A stretch of DNA of 64,000 nt from Cohnella thailandensis (lineage in GTDB: Bacteria; Bacillota; Bacilli; Paenibacillales; Paenibacillaceae). Position 1 is the first letter of the stretch. Every line of letters begins with the position of its first letter. The translations under genes and the position numbers were made by a program. Location: positions 372,001 through 436,000 of the forward strand of contig NZ_JACJVQ010000019.1 of assembly GCF_014212135.1 (NCBI RefSeq), written 5' to 3'. Positions 50,666-58,769 of this stretch are shown here, in pieces. Under the pieces are notes generated by a model. That model searched no databases, was not told where the DNA came from, and was given only the letters and a program-made list of their open reading frames with translations.

Positions 50666-50926
50666 CGCATATGATCCTTTCTATATCGAAAATGTGATCT
50701 ATCGAAAATAAACGAAGCGGCAGAAAGGCATGCCCTCTCTACCGCCTATGAGCCATTTATGGGGTCGAAACGTAAACCGATTCGTAAAAAGAACACTATA
50801 TAGAATAAAGGATACGCTTCTACTTTGTCAACATGAATGTATCGAATGTCGTTCATAACTTCCGCGTCCCTTGCAAATATTAGCACCAACAGCGCTAGCT
50901 CAAAGAGCGAGAGGATGAGATAGCCC
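50666..50926. other. Intergenic gap between trhO and the MFS gene
   Basis: About 260 AT-richer bases with divergent promoters expected. A minus-strand reading frame of about 59 residues (roughly 50927-50746) looks membrane-like (YLILSLFELALLVLIFA) but has no ribosome site; it may be a decayed gene or chance. Nothing else was recognised. Confidence 0.4.
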
Positions 50927-52225
50927 ATGACGACAATGACGAGCTCAAACGATTCGCCCGACGGACGGACTCCACTTACCGGGCGCAAAAAACGCAAGCT
51001 GTTGTTCAGCGCCGGTTTAAGCTGGCTGTTCGACGCAATGGACGTAGGAATGGTGAGCTTCATCGTAGCCGCTCTGGTCGTCGATTGGAACCTGACCGCT
51101 CGGGAAGTAGGCTGGATCACGGCGATCAATTCGATCGGCATGGCGGCGGGCGCCGCCGTCGCCGGTTCGCTGGCGGATCGTTACGGCCGCAAATCGGTGC
51201 TGCTGTGGACGCTGCTTATTTTCTCCATCGCGAGCGGCTTGTCCGCCGTTGCTGCGAGCTTCGCGGTGCTGTGCATCCTCCGGTTCGTCGCGGGGTTCGG
51301 CTTGGGCGGAGAGCTTCCGGTCGCTTCGACGCTCGTGTCCGAATCCGTTCCGGCGGCGGACAGGGGAAGGTACGTCGTGCTGCTGGAAAGCTTCTGGGCG
51401 ATCGGGTGGATCCTGTCCGCGCTTATCTCCTTTTTCCTAATTCCCGAATACGGCTGGAGAATCGCCTTCTTGATCGGAGCGTTGCCAGCCTTATACGCTC
51501 TGTACCTAAGACGGTCGATCAGCGACTCTCCTCGGTTTGCCGCCCAACAAGGGCCCAAGCCTTCTTTTCGAGAGAGAATCAAGTCGGTTTGGGCGCGGGA
51601 GCACCGCAGAACGACGCTCACCCTCTGGGTGCTGTGGTTTACGGTGGTGTTCTCGTATTACGGGATTTTCCTATGGCTGCCGACGGTCATGGGGAGAATG
51701 GGGTTCGATCTGGTCAAAAGCTTCGAGTACGTGCTGATCATCACGCTAGCGCAGCTGCCCGGGTACTTCACGGCGGCTTACCTCATCGAGAAGTTCGGAC
51801 GCAAGTTCGTGCTCGTGAGCTATTTACTTCTGACGGCGGTCAGCGCGCTGGGCTTCGGCCTCTCCAAGACGGAAGGGGCGCTGCTCGCGATGGGGATATG
51901 CCTCTCGTTCTTTAATTTGGGGGCATGGGGCGCGATGTATGCCTATACGCCGGAGAACTATCCGACTGCGACTCGCTCCACCGGAGTAGGGCTGGCCGCT
52001 TCCTTCGGACGGGTAGGCGGAGTGATCGGCCCGTATCTGGTCGGGGAGCTGGTGGCGAGAAACGTGTCGATCAGCATTATTTTCTCCGTGTTCTTCGCGG
52101 CCATTATCATCGGAGCCCTGGCGGTATGGATCTGGGGAGAGGAGACCAAAGGGACGGAGCCCGATCGCAGGTGGGAGGAAGACAGAGAGCGAAGCCGGAA
52201 CAAAGTCCATGCGACAGGTCGCTAA
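50927..52225 (+). CDS. MFS transporter (NiaP/YceI-like)
   Basis: Major facilitator protein of 432 aa with 12 predicted helices. The helix 1 segment SWLFDAMDVGMVSFIVAAL and the loop 2-3 signature GSLADRYGRKSVL are typical of the aromatic acid/sugar-proton symporter group, including niacin permease NiaP. The central loop holds RERIKSVWAREHRR, and a second GRK motif follows helix 8. GAGAGGATGAG precedes ATG 50927. Substrate is uncertain; a vitamin or aromatic acid is more likely than a sugar. Confidence 0.88.
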   Translation: MTTMTSSNDSPDGRTPLTGRKKRKLLFSAGLSWLFDAMDVGMVSFIVAALVVDWNLTAREVGWITAINSIGMAAGAAVAGSLADRYGRKSVLLWTLLIFSIASGLSAVAASFAVLCILRFVAGFGLGGELPVASTLVSESVPAADRGRYVVLLESFWAIGWILSALISFFLIPEYGWRIAFLIGALPALYALYLRRSISDSPRFAAQQGPKPSFRERIKSVWAREHRRTTLTLWVLWFTVVFSYYGIFLWLPTVMGRMGFDLVKSFEYVLIITLAQLPGYFTAAYLIEKFGRKFVLVSYLLLTAVSALGFGLSKTEGALLAMGICLSFFNLGAWGAMYAYTPENYPTATRSTGVGLAASFGRVGGVIGPYLVGELVARNVSISIIFSVFFAAIIIGALAVWIWGEETKGTEPDRRWEEDRERSRNKVHATGR

Positions 52226-52294
52226 AGCGCCAACGGAACATAAATCGAACGTTCGCTTCTCATACTAACGAGCATGAACGAAGGGGGAACGAAC

Positions 52295-53050
52295 GTGAAG
52301 AGATGGTTATGCCTTACCGCAATCGCTTTGGCAGTGCTGCTCATGGCGAGCAGCTTCACCGAATATCCGTATTCGAATTCCCGCAAGCATTACGAATCCC
52401 GCGGAGAAATCGTGTGGGAAGTCCCGATGGACGAGAAGCTGATCGCGCTCACCTTCGACGACGGTCCGGATCCCAAGACGACGGACCGTATTCTCGACCT
52501 TCTTGCCGAATACGATGCGAAAGCGACGTTCTTCGTAATCGGCAGACGAGCGGAGCGGTTCCCCGAGATCGTGCGAAGAGAAGTGTCGGAAGGCCATGAG
52601 ATCGCGAACCATACGTATAACCATCTGTACTTTAACGGCCGAAATCGCCTGCAGGATATCGCCGACGAGATGGATCGGACGGGGGAAAAGCTGGCGGAAA
52701 TCTCCGGGCAGAAGCCCCGTTGGTTCCGGCCTCCCGGAGGGTTCTACAACGAGACGGTGATCCGCATGGCGAAGGAGAGAGGGTACACGGTCATTCTATG
52801 GTCCTGGCATCAGGACACGAGGGATTGGGTTTCCCCGGGCGTCGGGCATATCGTCCGCAAAGTGCTGAACAATGCCCGCAACGGGGACATCGTGCTTCTG
52901 CATGACCATGTGGCGGGTTCCACGCAGACGGTTCAGGCGCTGGAGCAGATCCTGCCCGAGCTGAAACGCCGGGGATACCGAATGGTGACGGTATCCGAGC
53001 TGATGAAGCACGGAAAGTCCAATCCGGTCAAGCTGGATAAACCTCATTAG
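52295..53050 (+). CDS. Exported polysaccharide deacetylase (NodB domain)
   Basis: Metal-dependent carbohydrate esterase 4 protein (251 aa) that removes acetyl groups from peptidoglycan, chitin or a similar glycan. An N-terminal hydrophobic signal (LCLTAIALAVLLMASSF) is followed by the NodB domain: TFDDGPDP (catalytic Asp pair), HEIANHTYNH (metal His pair), RPPGGFYN and IVLLHDH. GTG 52295 is chosen because GAAGGGGGAA lies upstream; an in-frame ATG at 52274 has none. The size and motifs resemble the PdaA/YlxY-type proteins of sporulating Firmicutes. Its stop overlaps the convergent small gene. Confidence 0.92.
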   Translation: MKRWLCLTAIALAVLLMASSFTEYPYSNSRKHYESRGEIVWEVPMDEKLIALTFDDGPDPKTTDRILDLLAEYDAKATFFVIGRRAERFPEIVRREVSEGHEIANHTYNHLYFNGRNRLQDIADEMDRTGEKLAEISGQKPRWFRPPGGFYNETVIRMAKERGYTVILWSWHQDTRDWVSPGVGHIVRKVLNNARNGDIVLLHDHVAGSTQTVQALEQILPELKRRGYRMVTVSELMKHGKSNPVKLDKPH

Positions 53051-53349
53051 AGAAGGCGGAAGCGCGTTAGCTGCTCCTCTAAGCCTTCCCGAAGGAGGAT
53101 CTCCCGCTGCTTGGACCCGATTAAATCGAAATGCGGGTAATTGTCGCGGTCGTGGATATACCTGGGATTTAGGCCGTTGCTAACGCACCAATCCGCGAGC
53201 CGCTCCCGATCCGAGCAGCCGACCTTGGTCACGGTGTTGACGCCGGGGAACCGGGGGTCGAGCCAATAGTGAGTCAAATAAGCGATTTCTCCGCGAGAGA
53301 CCTGCCTCTTCCATTCGGACAGCTCCGCTCTCGTAATGCCGAATGCCAC
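53047..53349 (-). CDS. Conserved small hypothetical protein (100 aa)
   Basis: Soluble 100-aa protein with IAYLTHYWLDPRFPGVNTVTKVGCSDRERLADW and YPHFDLIGSKQREIL. It resembles the uncharacterised YneQ-type proteins of Bacillus by size and general pattern; I hold that lightly. The 3' end overlaps the convergent deacetylase gene by 4 bp. A GGAAGG-like site precedes ATG 53349. Function unknown. Confidence 0.78.
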   Translation of the reverse strand: MAFGITRAELSEWKRQVSRGEIAYLTHYWLDPRFPGVNTVTKVGCSDRERLADWCVSNGLNPRYIHDRDNYPHFDLIGSKQREILLREGLEEQLTRFRLL

Positions 53350-53445
53350 TTCCGTACCATCCTTCCGTTAATACCAAGATAGCAATCCCCAGAAGCCGTC
53401 TGCGCAAGCGGTCATCCGACCCGGGCGAGGCGGCTTCTTCCGCCG

Positions 53446-53709
53446 TCATCTCGCGCTATCCGAGGACAGCTTAGCGAACTTTTTCTCATTTCTCTCCCAT
53501 ACCATGCCGGCAATAAGCGCTCCGATCGAAGGGAACATGACTAATCTGCCGAGCAGATAGGTAAACGAAATCTCTCCGTTAAAGTAAATGTCCGAGATCG
53601 AGAAGAGGACGGTAGCCGTGACGCCGATCGCGAAAAAACCGTACCGAAGGACGTATTTCTGCTTGCCTAGCTCTCTTCGGGTTTGCCAACGCTTCATAAA
53701 TTCGTTCAT
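53446..53709 (-). CDS. Small membrane protein (87 aa)
   Basis: Unrecognised protein with two predicted membrane helices (residues about 22-40 and 50-69), a basic N-terminus and a charged C-tail. A weak AGGAA ribosome element precedes ATG 53709. A tandem 11-bp repeat lies just upstream (53730-53751). Function unknown. Confidence 0.7.
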   Translation of the reverse strand: MNEFMKRWQTRRELGKQKYVLRYGFFAIGVTATVLFSISDIYFNGEISFTYLLGRLVMFPSIGALIAGMVWERNEKKFAKLSSDSAR

Positions 53710-53729
53710 CGTGTCGATTCCTGCGCTTT

Positions 53730-53751
53730 CTGAGATTATTCTGAGATTATT
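53730..53751. repeat. Tandem 11-bp direct repeat
   Basis: CTGAGATTATT occurs twice in tandem (53730-53740 and 53741-53751) upstream of the minus-strand membrane-protein gene. It could be a regulatory site or replication slippage. Confidence 0.6.
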
Positions 53752-53850
53752 TTGATCGAATCCCTAGTTCGAAGTAGCCTATTTTATACTATAATACGAA
53801 ATAGGTTCATTAGAAACCAACCGGATCAATTCCCATTTAGGCGGTGAACA

Positions 53851-55080
53851 ATGGCAAGTCGCGGAATCATCCCCCTGCTGCTAATCGGAATCGGGATTTC
53901 TCTTCTCCAAGCCCCGGTCGGCTTCGCCGAAGGAACGACGCCTGTAGAAGCTCCGCAGCTCGATTCGGAGGCTGCCGTCCTGATCGATGCCGATTCCGGC
54001 GTCGTCCTGTACGGCAAGAACCCCGAGCTGCAGATGTACCCGGCCAGCATTACGAAGATCGTTACCGCGATAATCGCGATAGAGGAAGCCAATCTCAATG
54101 ACATCGTTACCGTATCTAAGGAAGCCCGGAATGAGGAAGGGACGCGGGTTTATCTCGCGGAAGGCGAGCAAGTGACGCTGGAGAAGCTCGTTTACGGGAT
54201 GCTTATCAATTCCGGCAACGATGCCGCAACCGCCATCGCCGAGCATATCGACGGCAGCAAGGAAGCGTTCGCCGAGCGGATGAATCGGTTCGTGGAAGAA
54301 ATAATCGGAGTCGAGAATACCCGCTTCACGAATCCGTCCGGCCTGCCCGATCCCGAGATGATGACGACGGCGGAGGATATGGCTGCCATCACTCGTTACG
54401 CCATGCAGAACGAGATCTTCCGTACGATCGTTTCCACGAAGACGATGCCATGGATCGGCGAAGAATGGGAAACCGAACTTATCAATCATAACCGAATGCT
54501 CTGGGATTATGAAGGCGCTACCGGCGTCAAGAACGGCTATACCACCGCAGCTGGCAATACGCTGGTGACTTCGGCGACCAGAGCCGGAATCGATCTGATC
54601 GTCGTCGTGCTGAAAGCCCCCGGAAGCAAGCAAGCCTACGCGGATACGGCCGCGCTGCTGGATTACGGCTTCGACGGTTACTATATGAAGACGCTTTTCC
54701 AAGCGGGCGAGACGTACGTCAGCGAGGACGAGAACGCGACCGTGGAATGGAAGGCCGACGAAGCGATCCATGCGCTCGTTCCGAACGGTACGGATCCCGT
54801 CTCCGCCGTAAACTCCGAAGGAGAAGTAGTCGTCGATACTCCTTACGGAGAGCAAGTCGCCGGGAGCTTGACCGTATCCAGCCGGGTAGACAAGATGGTG
54901 CCGGAAGAACCGAAGACGGCCATCGAGAAAATAAGCCGGGAAGAGAGCGCGGAGAAGGGCAGCGGGATTTCCGGACTGGTCGCCGCGTCTATCGGTCTTC
55001 TGCTGACCGGCGCATGGATTCGCAAACGTAGGATCATTCGCCGGAACCGCGGCGGATATCGAAGGGATCGATTCGAATGA
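53851..55080 (+). CDS. D-alanyl-D-alanine carboxypeptidase (peptidase S11)
   Basis: Penicillin-binding protein of 409 aa that trims D-Ala from peptidoglycan stem peptides outside the membrane. It has a signal peptide (LLLIGIGISLLQAPVGFA), and the active-site motifs are complete: Ser66-x-x-Lys69 in PASITKIV, SGN in LINSGNDAAT and KNG in GVKNGYTTAAG. A C-terminal membrane helix (GISGLVAASIGLLLTGAWI) and a very basic tail anchor it. It resembles DacF/DacB-type enzymes of sporulating bacteria. A perfect TATAAT lies at 53790-53795 with no clear -35. It overlaps the following kinase-like gene by 4 bp (ATGA). Confidence 0.93.
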   Translation: MASRGIIPLLLIGIGISLLQAPVGFAEGTTPVEAPQLDSEAAVLIDADSGVVLYGKNPELQMYPASITKIVTAIIAIEEANLNDIVTVSKEARNEEGTRVYLAEGEQVTLEKLVYGMLINSGNDAATAIAEHIDGSKEAFAERMNRFVEEIIGVENTRFTNPSGLPDPEMMTTAEDMAAITRYAMQNEIFRTIVSTKTMPWIGEEWETELINHNRMLWDYEGATGVKNGYTTAAGNTLVTSATRAGIDLIVVVLKAPGSKQAYADTAALLDYGFDGYYMKTLFQAGETYVSEDENATVEWKADEAIHALVPNGTDPVSAVNSEGEVVVDTPYGEQVAGSLTVSSRVDKMVPEEPKTAIEKISREESAEKGSGISGLVAASIGLLLTGAWIRKRRIIRRNRGGYRRDRFE

Positions 55081-55679
55081 CCGAACTTGGACAATTGATC
55101 TTCGTGGCGGGCTCGGCCGGAGCGGGGAAGACGACGGTCGCGAGAGAGCTGGCCAAGCGGAACAAGGCGGCTTTTCTCGATATGGATACGTTCGCTCGCC
55201 CCGCTTCGGAGAGAATCATGGCGCTCGCGGGGCTTGATCCGGAGGATCGGGACTCCGACGAATACAAGAAGCTATGCCGCGATCTGGGCTACCGGATGAC
55301 GATGAACGCGGCGCTGGACAATATCGAGCTGGGCATCGACGCGATCGTCGTCGGGCCGTTTACGCGCGAGACGGAAAGCGACGAATGGCTGGAAGAGGAG
55401 CTTGGCCGGTTGCGGGAACGTCGGAAGGAAGCGCGAGTCAAAGCGATTTATGTGTTTTTGAACGATCTAGAGCTTTACCGCCGGCGGATCGAGCAACGCC
55501 AGCTGGCATCCGACGAATGGAAGCTGCGTAACTGGGAGCGCTTCAGCCGCTCTCTTGCGGTCCGGGAGGTTAAGTGGAAGCTGCCGGAGGGCTCCATCCT
55601 GTACTTCAACAACGAGGAGGAGCTGAGCGAGGAGAAGCTTGCCCGGCTGTCCGGATGGGTAAAGGAGTCGAAAGATTAA
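55077..55679 (+). CDS. P-loop kinase/ATPase
   Basis: Nucleotide-binding protein of 200 aa with Walker A GSAGAGKTTVAREL (residues 12-25). An Asp in FLDMDTFARP and a lid-like basic segment RERRKEARVKAIYVFLND are present, resembling AAA/zeta-toxin- or gluconate-kinase-like small-molecule kinases. It is translationally coupled to the carboxypeptidase gene (ATGA overlap). The phosphate acceptor is unknown. There is no antitoxin-like partner, so a toxin role is not supported. Confidence 0.85.
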   Translation: MTELGQLIFVAGSAGAGKTTVARELAKRNKAAFLDMDTFARPASERIMALAGLDPEDRDSDEYKKLCRDLGYRMTMNAALDNIELGIDAIVVGPFTRETESDEWLEEELGRLRERRKEARVKAIYVFLNDLELYRRRIEQRQLASDEWKLRNWERFSRSLAVREVKWKLPEGSILYFNNEEELSEEKLARLSGWVKESKD

Positions 55680-55764
55680 ATAGGAACGCCTCTCTATTGC
55701 GACAGCAAGTGACACCGAACAAACGCTACAATGGACTCATCCTATCGAATAAGAAGGTGAGTAC

Positions 55765-55995
55765 GTGGCGAAGTCGAAGCGTGGAAGAGCGATCTGGAAT
55801 TTGCCCTCGCATGGGCGGGGAACGTGTCCGGTTTGCAAGGCGACTCGAATCAAGCTTCTCTACACCAGGACGGCATCGGACGGCAAGTCGGTCAAAGTGT
55901 GCAAGAGATGCTCGGCAGCTCCGGTATCCAGACTGGATGAGGCTACGGCGGAGATCAAGGCGGTCGAATCCCCCAAGCCGGTCATGTCCCGATAG
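55765..55995 (+). CDS. Small zinc-ribbon-like protein (76 aa)
   Basis: A basic 76-aa protein with two Cys pairs (TCPVCKAT at residues about 20-27 and VCKRCSA at about 45-51), as in a small zinc ribbon. GTG start at 55765 with AAGAAGGTGAG upstream. A strong terminator at 56006-56052 follows. It could be a nucleic-acid-binding or ribosome-associated protein. Function unknown. Confidence 0.75.
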   Translation: MAKSKRGRAIWNLPSHGRGTCPVCKATRIKLLYTRTASDGKSVKVCKRCSAAPVSRLDEATAEIKAVESPKPVMSR

Positions 55996-56005
55996 GCGGA
56001 ACGGG

Positions 56006-56052
56006 AAGCTTCCTGTCCTCTTGCTTGAGGGCGGGAAGCTTTTGTTTTTTTT
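56006..56052 (+). terminator. Rho-independent terminator
   Basis: AAGCTTCC-type stem at 56006-56020 pairing with 56027-56041, followed by a long T-rich run to 56052. Confidence 0.9.
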
Positions 56053-56138
56053 GAGGTCGGCCGGAATTTTCCGATTGGCCTGCTTTATGTTAGAATGATG
56101 GAGAACATATGTTTCCGTCATTCTGGAGGGTAATCAAG

Positions 56139-56741
56139 ATGAGCCAAATAACGCATCAAGTCATCAAGCCCAAAGTTCTGTACTATGGTACGCCGGTCAT
56201 CATCCTATCTACGCTTAATGAAGATGGTTCCACCAATATTAGTCCTCTTTCTTCATCATGGGCGTTGGGGAATTGTTTAGTATTAGGACTGGGCTTGGAA
56301 GGCAAAGCAATCGAAAATTTGAAAAACCGTCCCGAATGCGTCGTCAACGTTCCAAGCTCCGATCTTTGGACGCGCGTGGAGGCTTTGGCGCCTTTAACGG
56401 GGAAGAACCCGGTTCCGGAATACAAGCTGCAAAATTCCTTCCGCTACGAGAAAGATAAATTTACCGCGGCCGGTTTTACCTCTCAAGGATCCGAGCATGT
56501 CCAGCCGGATCGAATTCTCGAATGTCCGCTTCAAATCGAGTGCGAAGCGAGAAACATTCGCATTCCCGAACACAATCCGAGCTTTGCTATCGTAGAAGCG
56601 GAAGCCGTAGTCGTACATGCGCACGAAAATATCGTTATTAATGAGAATCACGTTAATACGAAGGAATGGAATCCGCTCATCTATAATTTCAGGCATTATT
56701 TCGGACTTGGCCAAGAACTGGGCAAAACATTTCGGGCTTGA
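56139..56741 (+). CDS. Flavin reductase-domain protein
   Basis: FMN-binding split-barrel protein of 200 aa. GTPVIILSTLNEDGSTNISPLSSSWALG and the RPECVVNVPSSDLW segment are typical of the flavin reductase-like family. Such proteins reduce flavins or act as flavin-dependent oxidoreductases in the cytosol. ATG 56139 with CTGGAGGG upstream. The first half is clearly richer in A/T than its neighbours, with more A/T-ending codons, so recent acquisition is possible. It might supply reduced flavin to an HpaB-type enzyme such as 46522, but they are not linked. Confidence 0.85.
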   Translation: MSQITHQVIKPKVLYYGTPVIILSTLNEDGSTNISPLSSSWALGNCLVLGLGLEGKAIENLKNRPECVVNVPSSDLWTRVEALAPLTGKNPVPEYKLQNSFRYEKDKFTAAGFTSQGSEHVQPDRILECPLQIECEARNIRIPEHNPSFAIVEAEAVVVHAHENIVINENHVNTKEWNPLIYNFRHYFGLGQELGKTFRA

Positions 56742-56791
56742 TGACGAAAGGGTCGGGCAAAGGGGATTACGGGCGATTTTGCGGGGAAAGC

Positions 56792-56821
56792 TTGCTTGTG
56801 TTCCTTGGGCCGGGGTATAAT
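56792..56821 (+). promoter_or_regulatory. Promoter of ppaC
   Basis: TTGCTT (56792-56797) and perfect TATAAT (56816-56821) with an 18-bp spacer, 34 bp before the ppaC start. Confidence 0.7.
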
Positions 56822-56855
56822 TTTATCGCCAAATTGACTAATAAGGAGTATGAAT

Positions 56856-57788
56856 ATGGGAAAAGTACTGATATTCGGGCATAAGAATCCCGACACCGAC
56901 ACCATCTGCTCTGCCATCGCATACGCGGACCTGAAGACGAAGCTCGGACAAGACGTCGAAGCCGTTCGTCTTGGCAACGTTAGCGCCGAAACCCAATTCG
57001 CGCTGGATACGTTCAAGGCGTCCGCGCCGCGTCTCGTCGAGACGGTCGCTAACGAAGCGAAGGAAGTCATTCTCGTCGACCATAACGAGCGCCAACAAAG
57101 CGCAAGCGACATCGATCAAGTCCGCGTCATCGAAGTCATCGATCACCACCGCATCGCGAACTTCGAGACGAGCGGCCCTCTTTATTATCGCGCGGAGCCG
57201 GTCGGCTGCACCGCTACGATCCTGAAGAAGCTGTACAAGGAGAACGGGGTCGAGATCTCCAAGGATATCGCGGGTCTGATGCTCTCCGCCATCATCTCCG
57301 ATTCCCTTCTGTTCAAATCCCCGACCTGCACGCCGGAGGACGTCGCTGCGGCTCGCGAACTGGCCGAAATTGCCGGAGTGGATGCGGACGTTTATGGCCT
57401 CGACATGCTGAAGGCAGGCGCCAACCTGGCCGACAAGTCGATCGACGAGCTGGTCTCCCTCGATTCGAAGGAATTCTCGATGGGCAGCGCCAAGGTCGAG
57501 ATCGCGCAGGTCAACGCGGTTGACGTGAACGACGTTCTGGGCCGCCAAGCCGAGCTGGAAGCCAAGCTGAACGGCATTATCGCCGCTAAGGGCCTGGATC
57601 TGTTCCTGTTCGTCGTAACGGACATTCTGAACAACGATTCCGTCGGCGTCGCGCTCGGCAAGTCCGCCGCTATCGTCGAACAAGCCTATGGCGTTAAGCT
57701 GGACTCGAACAAAGCGGTTCTGAAGGGCGTCGTCTCCCGCAAGTCGCAGATCGTTCCGGTTCTGACGGATACGTTCAACAAGCAATAA
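56856..57788 (+). CDS. ppaC: Manganese-dependent inorganic pyrophosphatase
   Basis: Family II pyrophosphatase of the DHH superfamily (310 aa). It hydrolyses PPi in the cytosol. The metal and catalytic motifs GHKNPDTDT, VDHNE and VIDHH, the later SDSLLFKSPT loop and the C-terminal SRKSQIVP are present. ATG 56856 is favoured, as AAGGAG lies 7 nt upstream; the in-frame ATG 56850 is too close to it. Own promoter at 56792-56821 and a strong terminator at 57804-57843. Confidence 0.96.
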   Translation: MGKVLIFGHKNPDTDTICSAIAYADLKTKLGQDVEAVRLGNVSAETQFALDTFKASAPRLVETVANEAKEVILVDHNERQQSASDIDQVRVIEVIDHHRIANFETSGPLYYRAEPVGCTATILKKLYKENGVEISKDIAGLMLSAIISDSLLFKSPTCTPEDVAAARELAEIAGVDADVYGLDMLKAGANLADKSIDELVSLDSKEFSMGSAKVEIAQVNAVDVNDVLGRQAELEAKLNGIIAAKGLDLFLFVVTDILNNDSVGVALGKSAAIVEQAYGVKLDSNKAVLKGVVSRKSQIVPVLTDTFNKQ

Positions 57789-57803
57789 GCTATAGCAGGG
57801 AAG

Positions 57804-57843
57804 AGGACAAGGCCCGTCATCGCAGGCGGCTTTGTCCTTTTTT
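57804..57843 (+). terminator. Rho-independent terminator after ppaC
   Basis: AGGACAAGGCC pairs with GGCTTTGTCCT (one G-U pair), followed by T at 57838-57843. Confidence 0.9.
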
Positions 57844-57859
57844 GCTCCGGGGGATCCAT

Positions 57860-57909
57860 TTGACACGGGGTATATAAATTGTATAAAATATAATTGTATA
57901 AAATACAAT
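57860..57909 (+). promoter_or_regulatory. Promoter with tandem operator before glutathione peroxidase
   Basis: TTGACA (57860-57865), 16-bp spacer, TATAAA (57882-57887). Overlapping the -10 are two exact-period 15-bp direct repeats (57878-57892 and 57893-57907, two mismatches at most). The second forms a palindrome, TTGTAT, 3 bp, ATACAA. The layout and the target gene suggest a redox-responsive MarR/OhrR- or PerR-like repressor site. Confidence 0.65.
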
Positions 57910-57937
57910 GTGGATCGAACATTAAGGAGGTTATCCG

Positions 57938-58408
57938 ATGTCCGTTTATGATTACAAGGTGAAGACGATCCGAGGGACGGAGACGACTCTCGGCGAATAT
58001 GCCGGCAAGGTGCTTCTCATCGTGAACACCGCCAGCAAGTGCGGTCTGACTCCTCAATACGAAGGCTTGCAGAAGCTGTACGAGACGTACAAAGACCGGG
58101 GGCTGGTCATCCTTGGCTTCCCGAGCAACCAGTTCATGGGTCAGGAGCCGGACAGCGAGGAGAAGATCGAAGAGTTCTGTACGTTGAATTACGGGGTCAC
58201 GTTCCCGATGTTCGAGAAGACGGAAGTGATCGGGGATAACGCTCATCCGCTGTTCCAATACTTGACGGGCCAAGGTCCCGCGGACGAGTACGATATCAAG
58301 TGGAACTTCGCGAAGTTCATCGTCGACCGCGAAGGCAATGTCGTGGAACGCATCGATCCGACGGTGAAGCCGGAAGAGTTCGAGTCGAAGCTGGCGGCAT
58401 TGCTGTAA
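57938..58408 (+). CDS. Glutathione peroxidase-family thiol peroxidase (BsaA-like)
   Basis: Cytosolic peroxidase of 156 aa that reduces hydrogen or organic peroxides, probably using thioredoxin in Firmicutes. The peroxidatic residue is Cys35 (ASKCGLT), not selenocysteine. The conserved Gln65 in FPSNQF and Trp in IKWNFAKF complete the active site. AAGGAGG lies 8 nt before ATG 57938. Its promoter overlaps a tandem operator (57860-57909), consistent with peroxide-inducible control. Terminator at 58423. Confidence 0.93.
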   Translation: MSVYDYKVKTIRGTETTLGEYAGKVLLIVNTASKCGLTPQYEGLQKLYETYKDRGLVILGFPSNQFMGQEPDSEEKIEEFCTLNYGVTFPMFEKTEVIGDNAHPLFQYLTGQGPADEYDIKWNFAKFIVDREGNVVERIDPTVKPEEFESKLAALL

Positions 58409-58422
58409 GCAAGCGGCGAGCG

Positions 58423-58450
58423 GCGGCGCAGGGAACCCTGCGCCGCTTTA
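58423..58450 (+). terminator. Terminator after glutathione peroxidase
   Basis: GCGGCGCAGGG (58423-58433) pairs with CCCTGCGCCGC (58436-58446), then a short T tract. Confidence 0.7.
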
Positions 58451-58576
58451 TAGTTATGTCAAACATCAGTTGCCGATGGCGATACAGAGTTGCGTTTCGC
58501 ATAAGGAAACTCTCGATTGAGAGCTGAGTCCCGCCATGCGGCGTCTGCCTAGCAATCCCAACTTGCATAATATAGC

Positions 58577-58740
58577 TGAAATTTCATGTATAATTTCGGA
58601 AAAATAGTGGAATCGGAAGATTGTACATGATATTTCATGTACATTCATTCGAAGTTGTCGGATAAAGGGACATTAAACATGAAATTTCACCTTTAATCGC
58701 CCAAATCGCTTTGAAAGTAGATATTAAATATGAAATATCA
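58577..58740. repeat. Cluster of TGAAATTTCA-like palindromes in a gene-free gap
   Basis: The 361-bp gap between convergent genes (58409-58769) has no gene. From 58560 it becomes very AT-rich and holds four palindromic elements: TGAAATTTCA at 58577-58586, a 22-bp near-palindrome around ATGATATTTCAT at 58622-58643, TGAAATTTCA at 58680-58689 and TGAAATATCA at 58731-58740. The last two are part of an 18-bp direct repeat (58672-58689, 58723-58740). No promoter target is adjacent, so a dispersed intergenic repeat or structured RNA is the best reading. Confidence 0.6.
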
Positions 58741-58769
58741 TGTTCGTTATCCGATTCCCTTCATTTCCC

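Noticed and set aside
50746..50927. Membrane-like minus-strand peptide of about 59 aa upstream of the MFS gene
   Set aside because: Plausible composition but no ribosome site and a start inside the MFS promoter region. It is kept only as a note on the gap.
52246..52255. LexA-type SOS box (CGAACGTTCG) before the deacetylase gene
   Set aside because: The Bacillus-type box needs four bases between CGAAC and GTTCG; here there are none.
55077..55679. Zeta-type toxin of a toxin-antitoxin pair
   Set aside because: There is a P-loop kinase fold but no epsilon-like antitoxin gene, and the gene is coupled to a carboxypeptidase.
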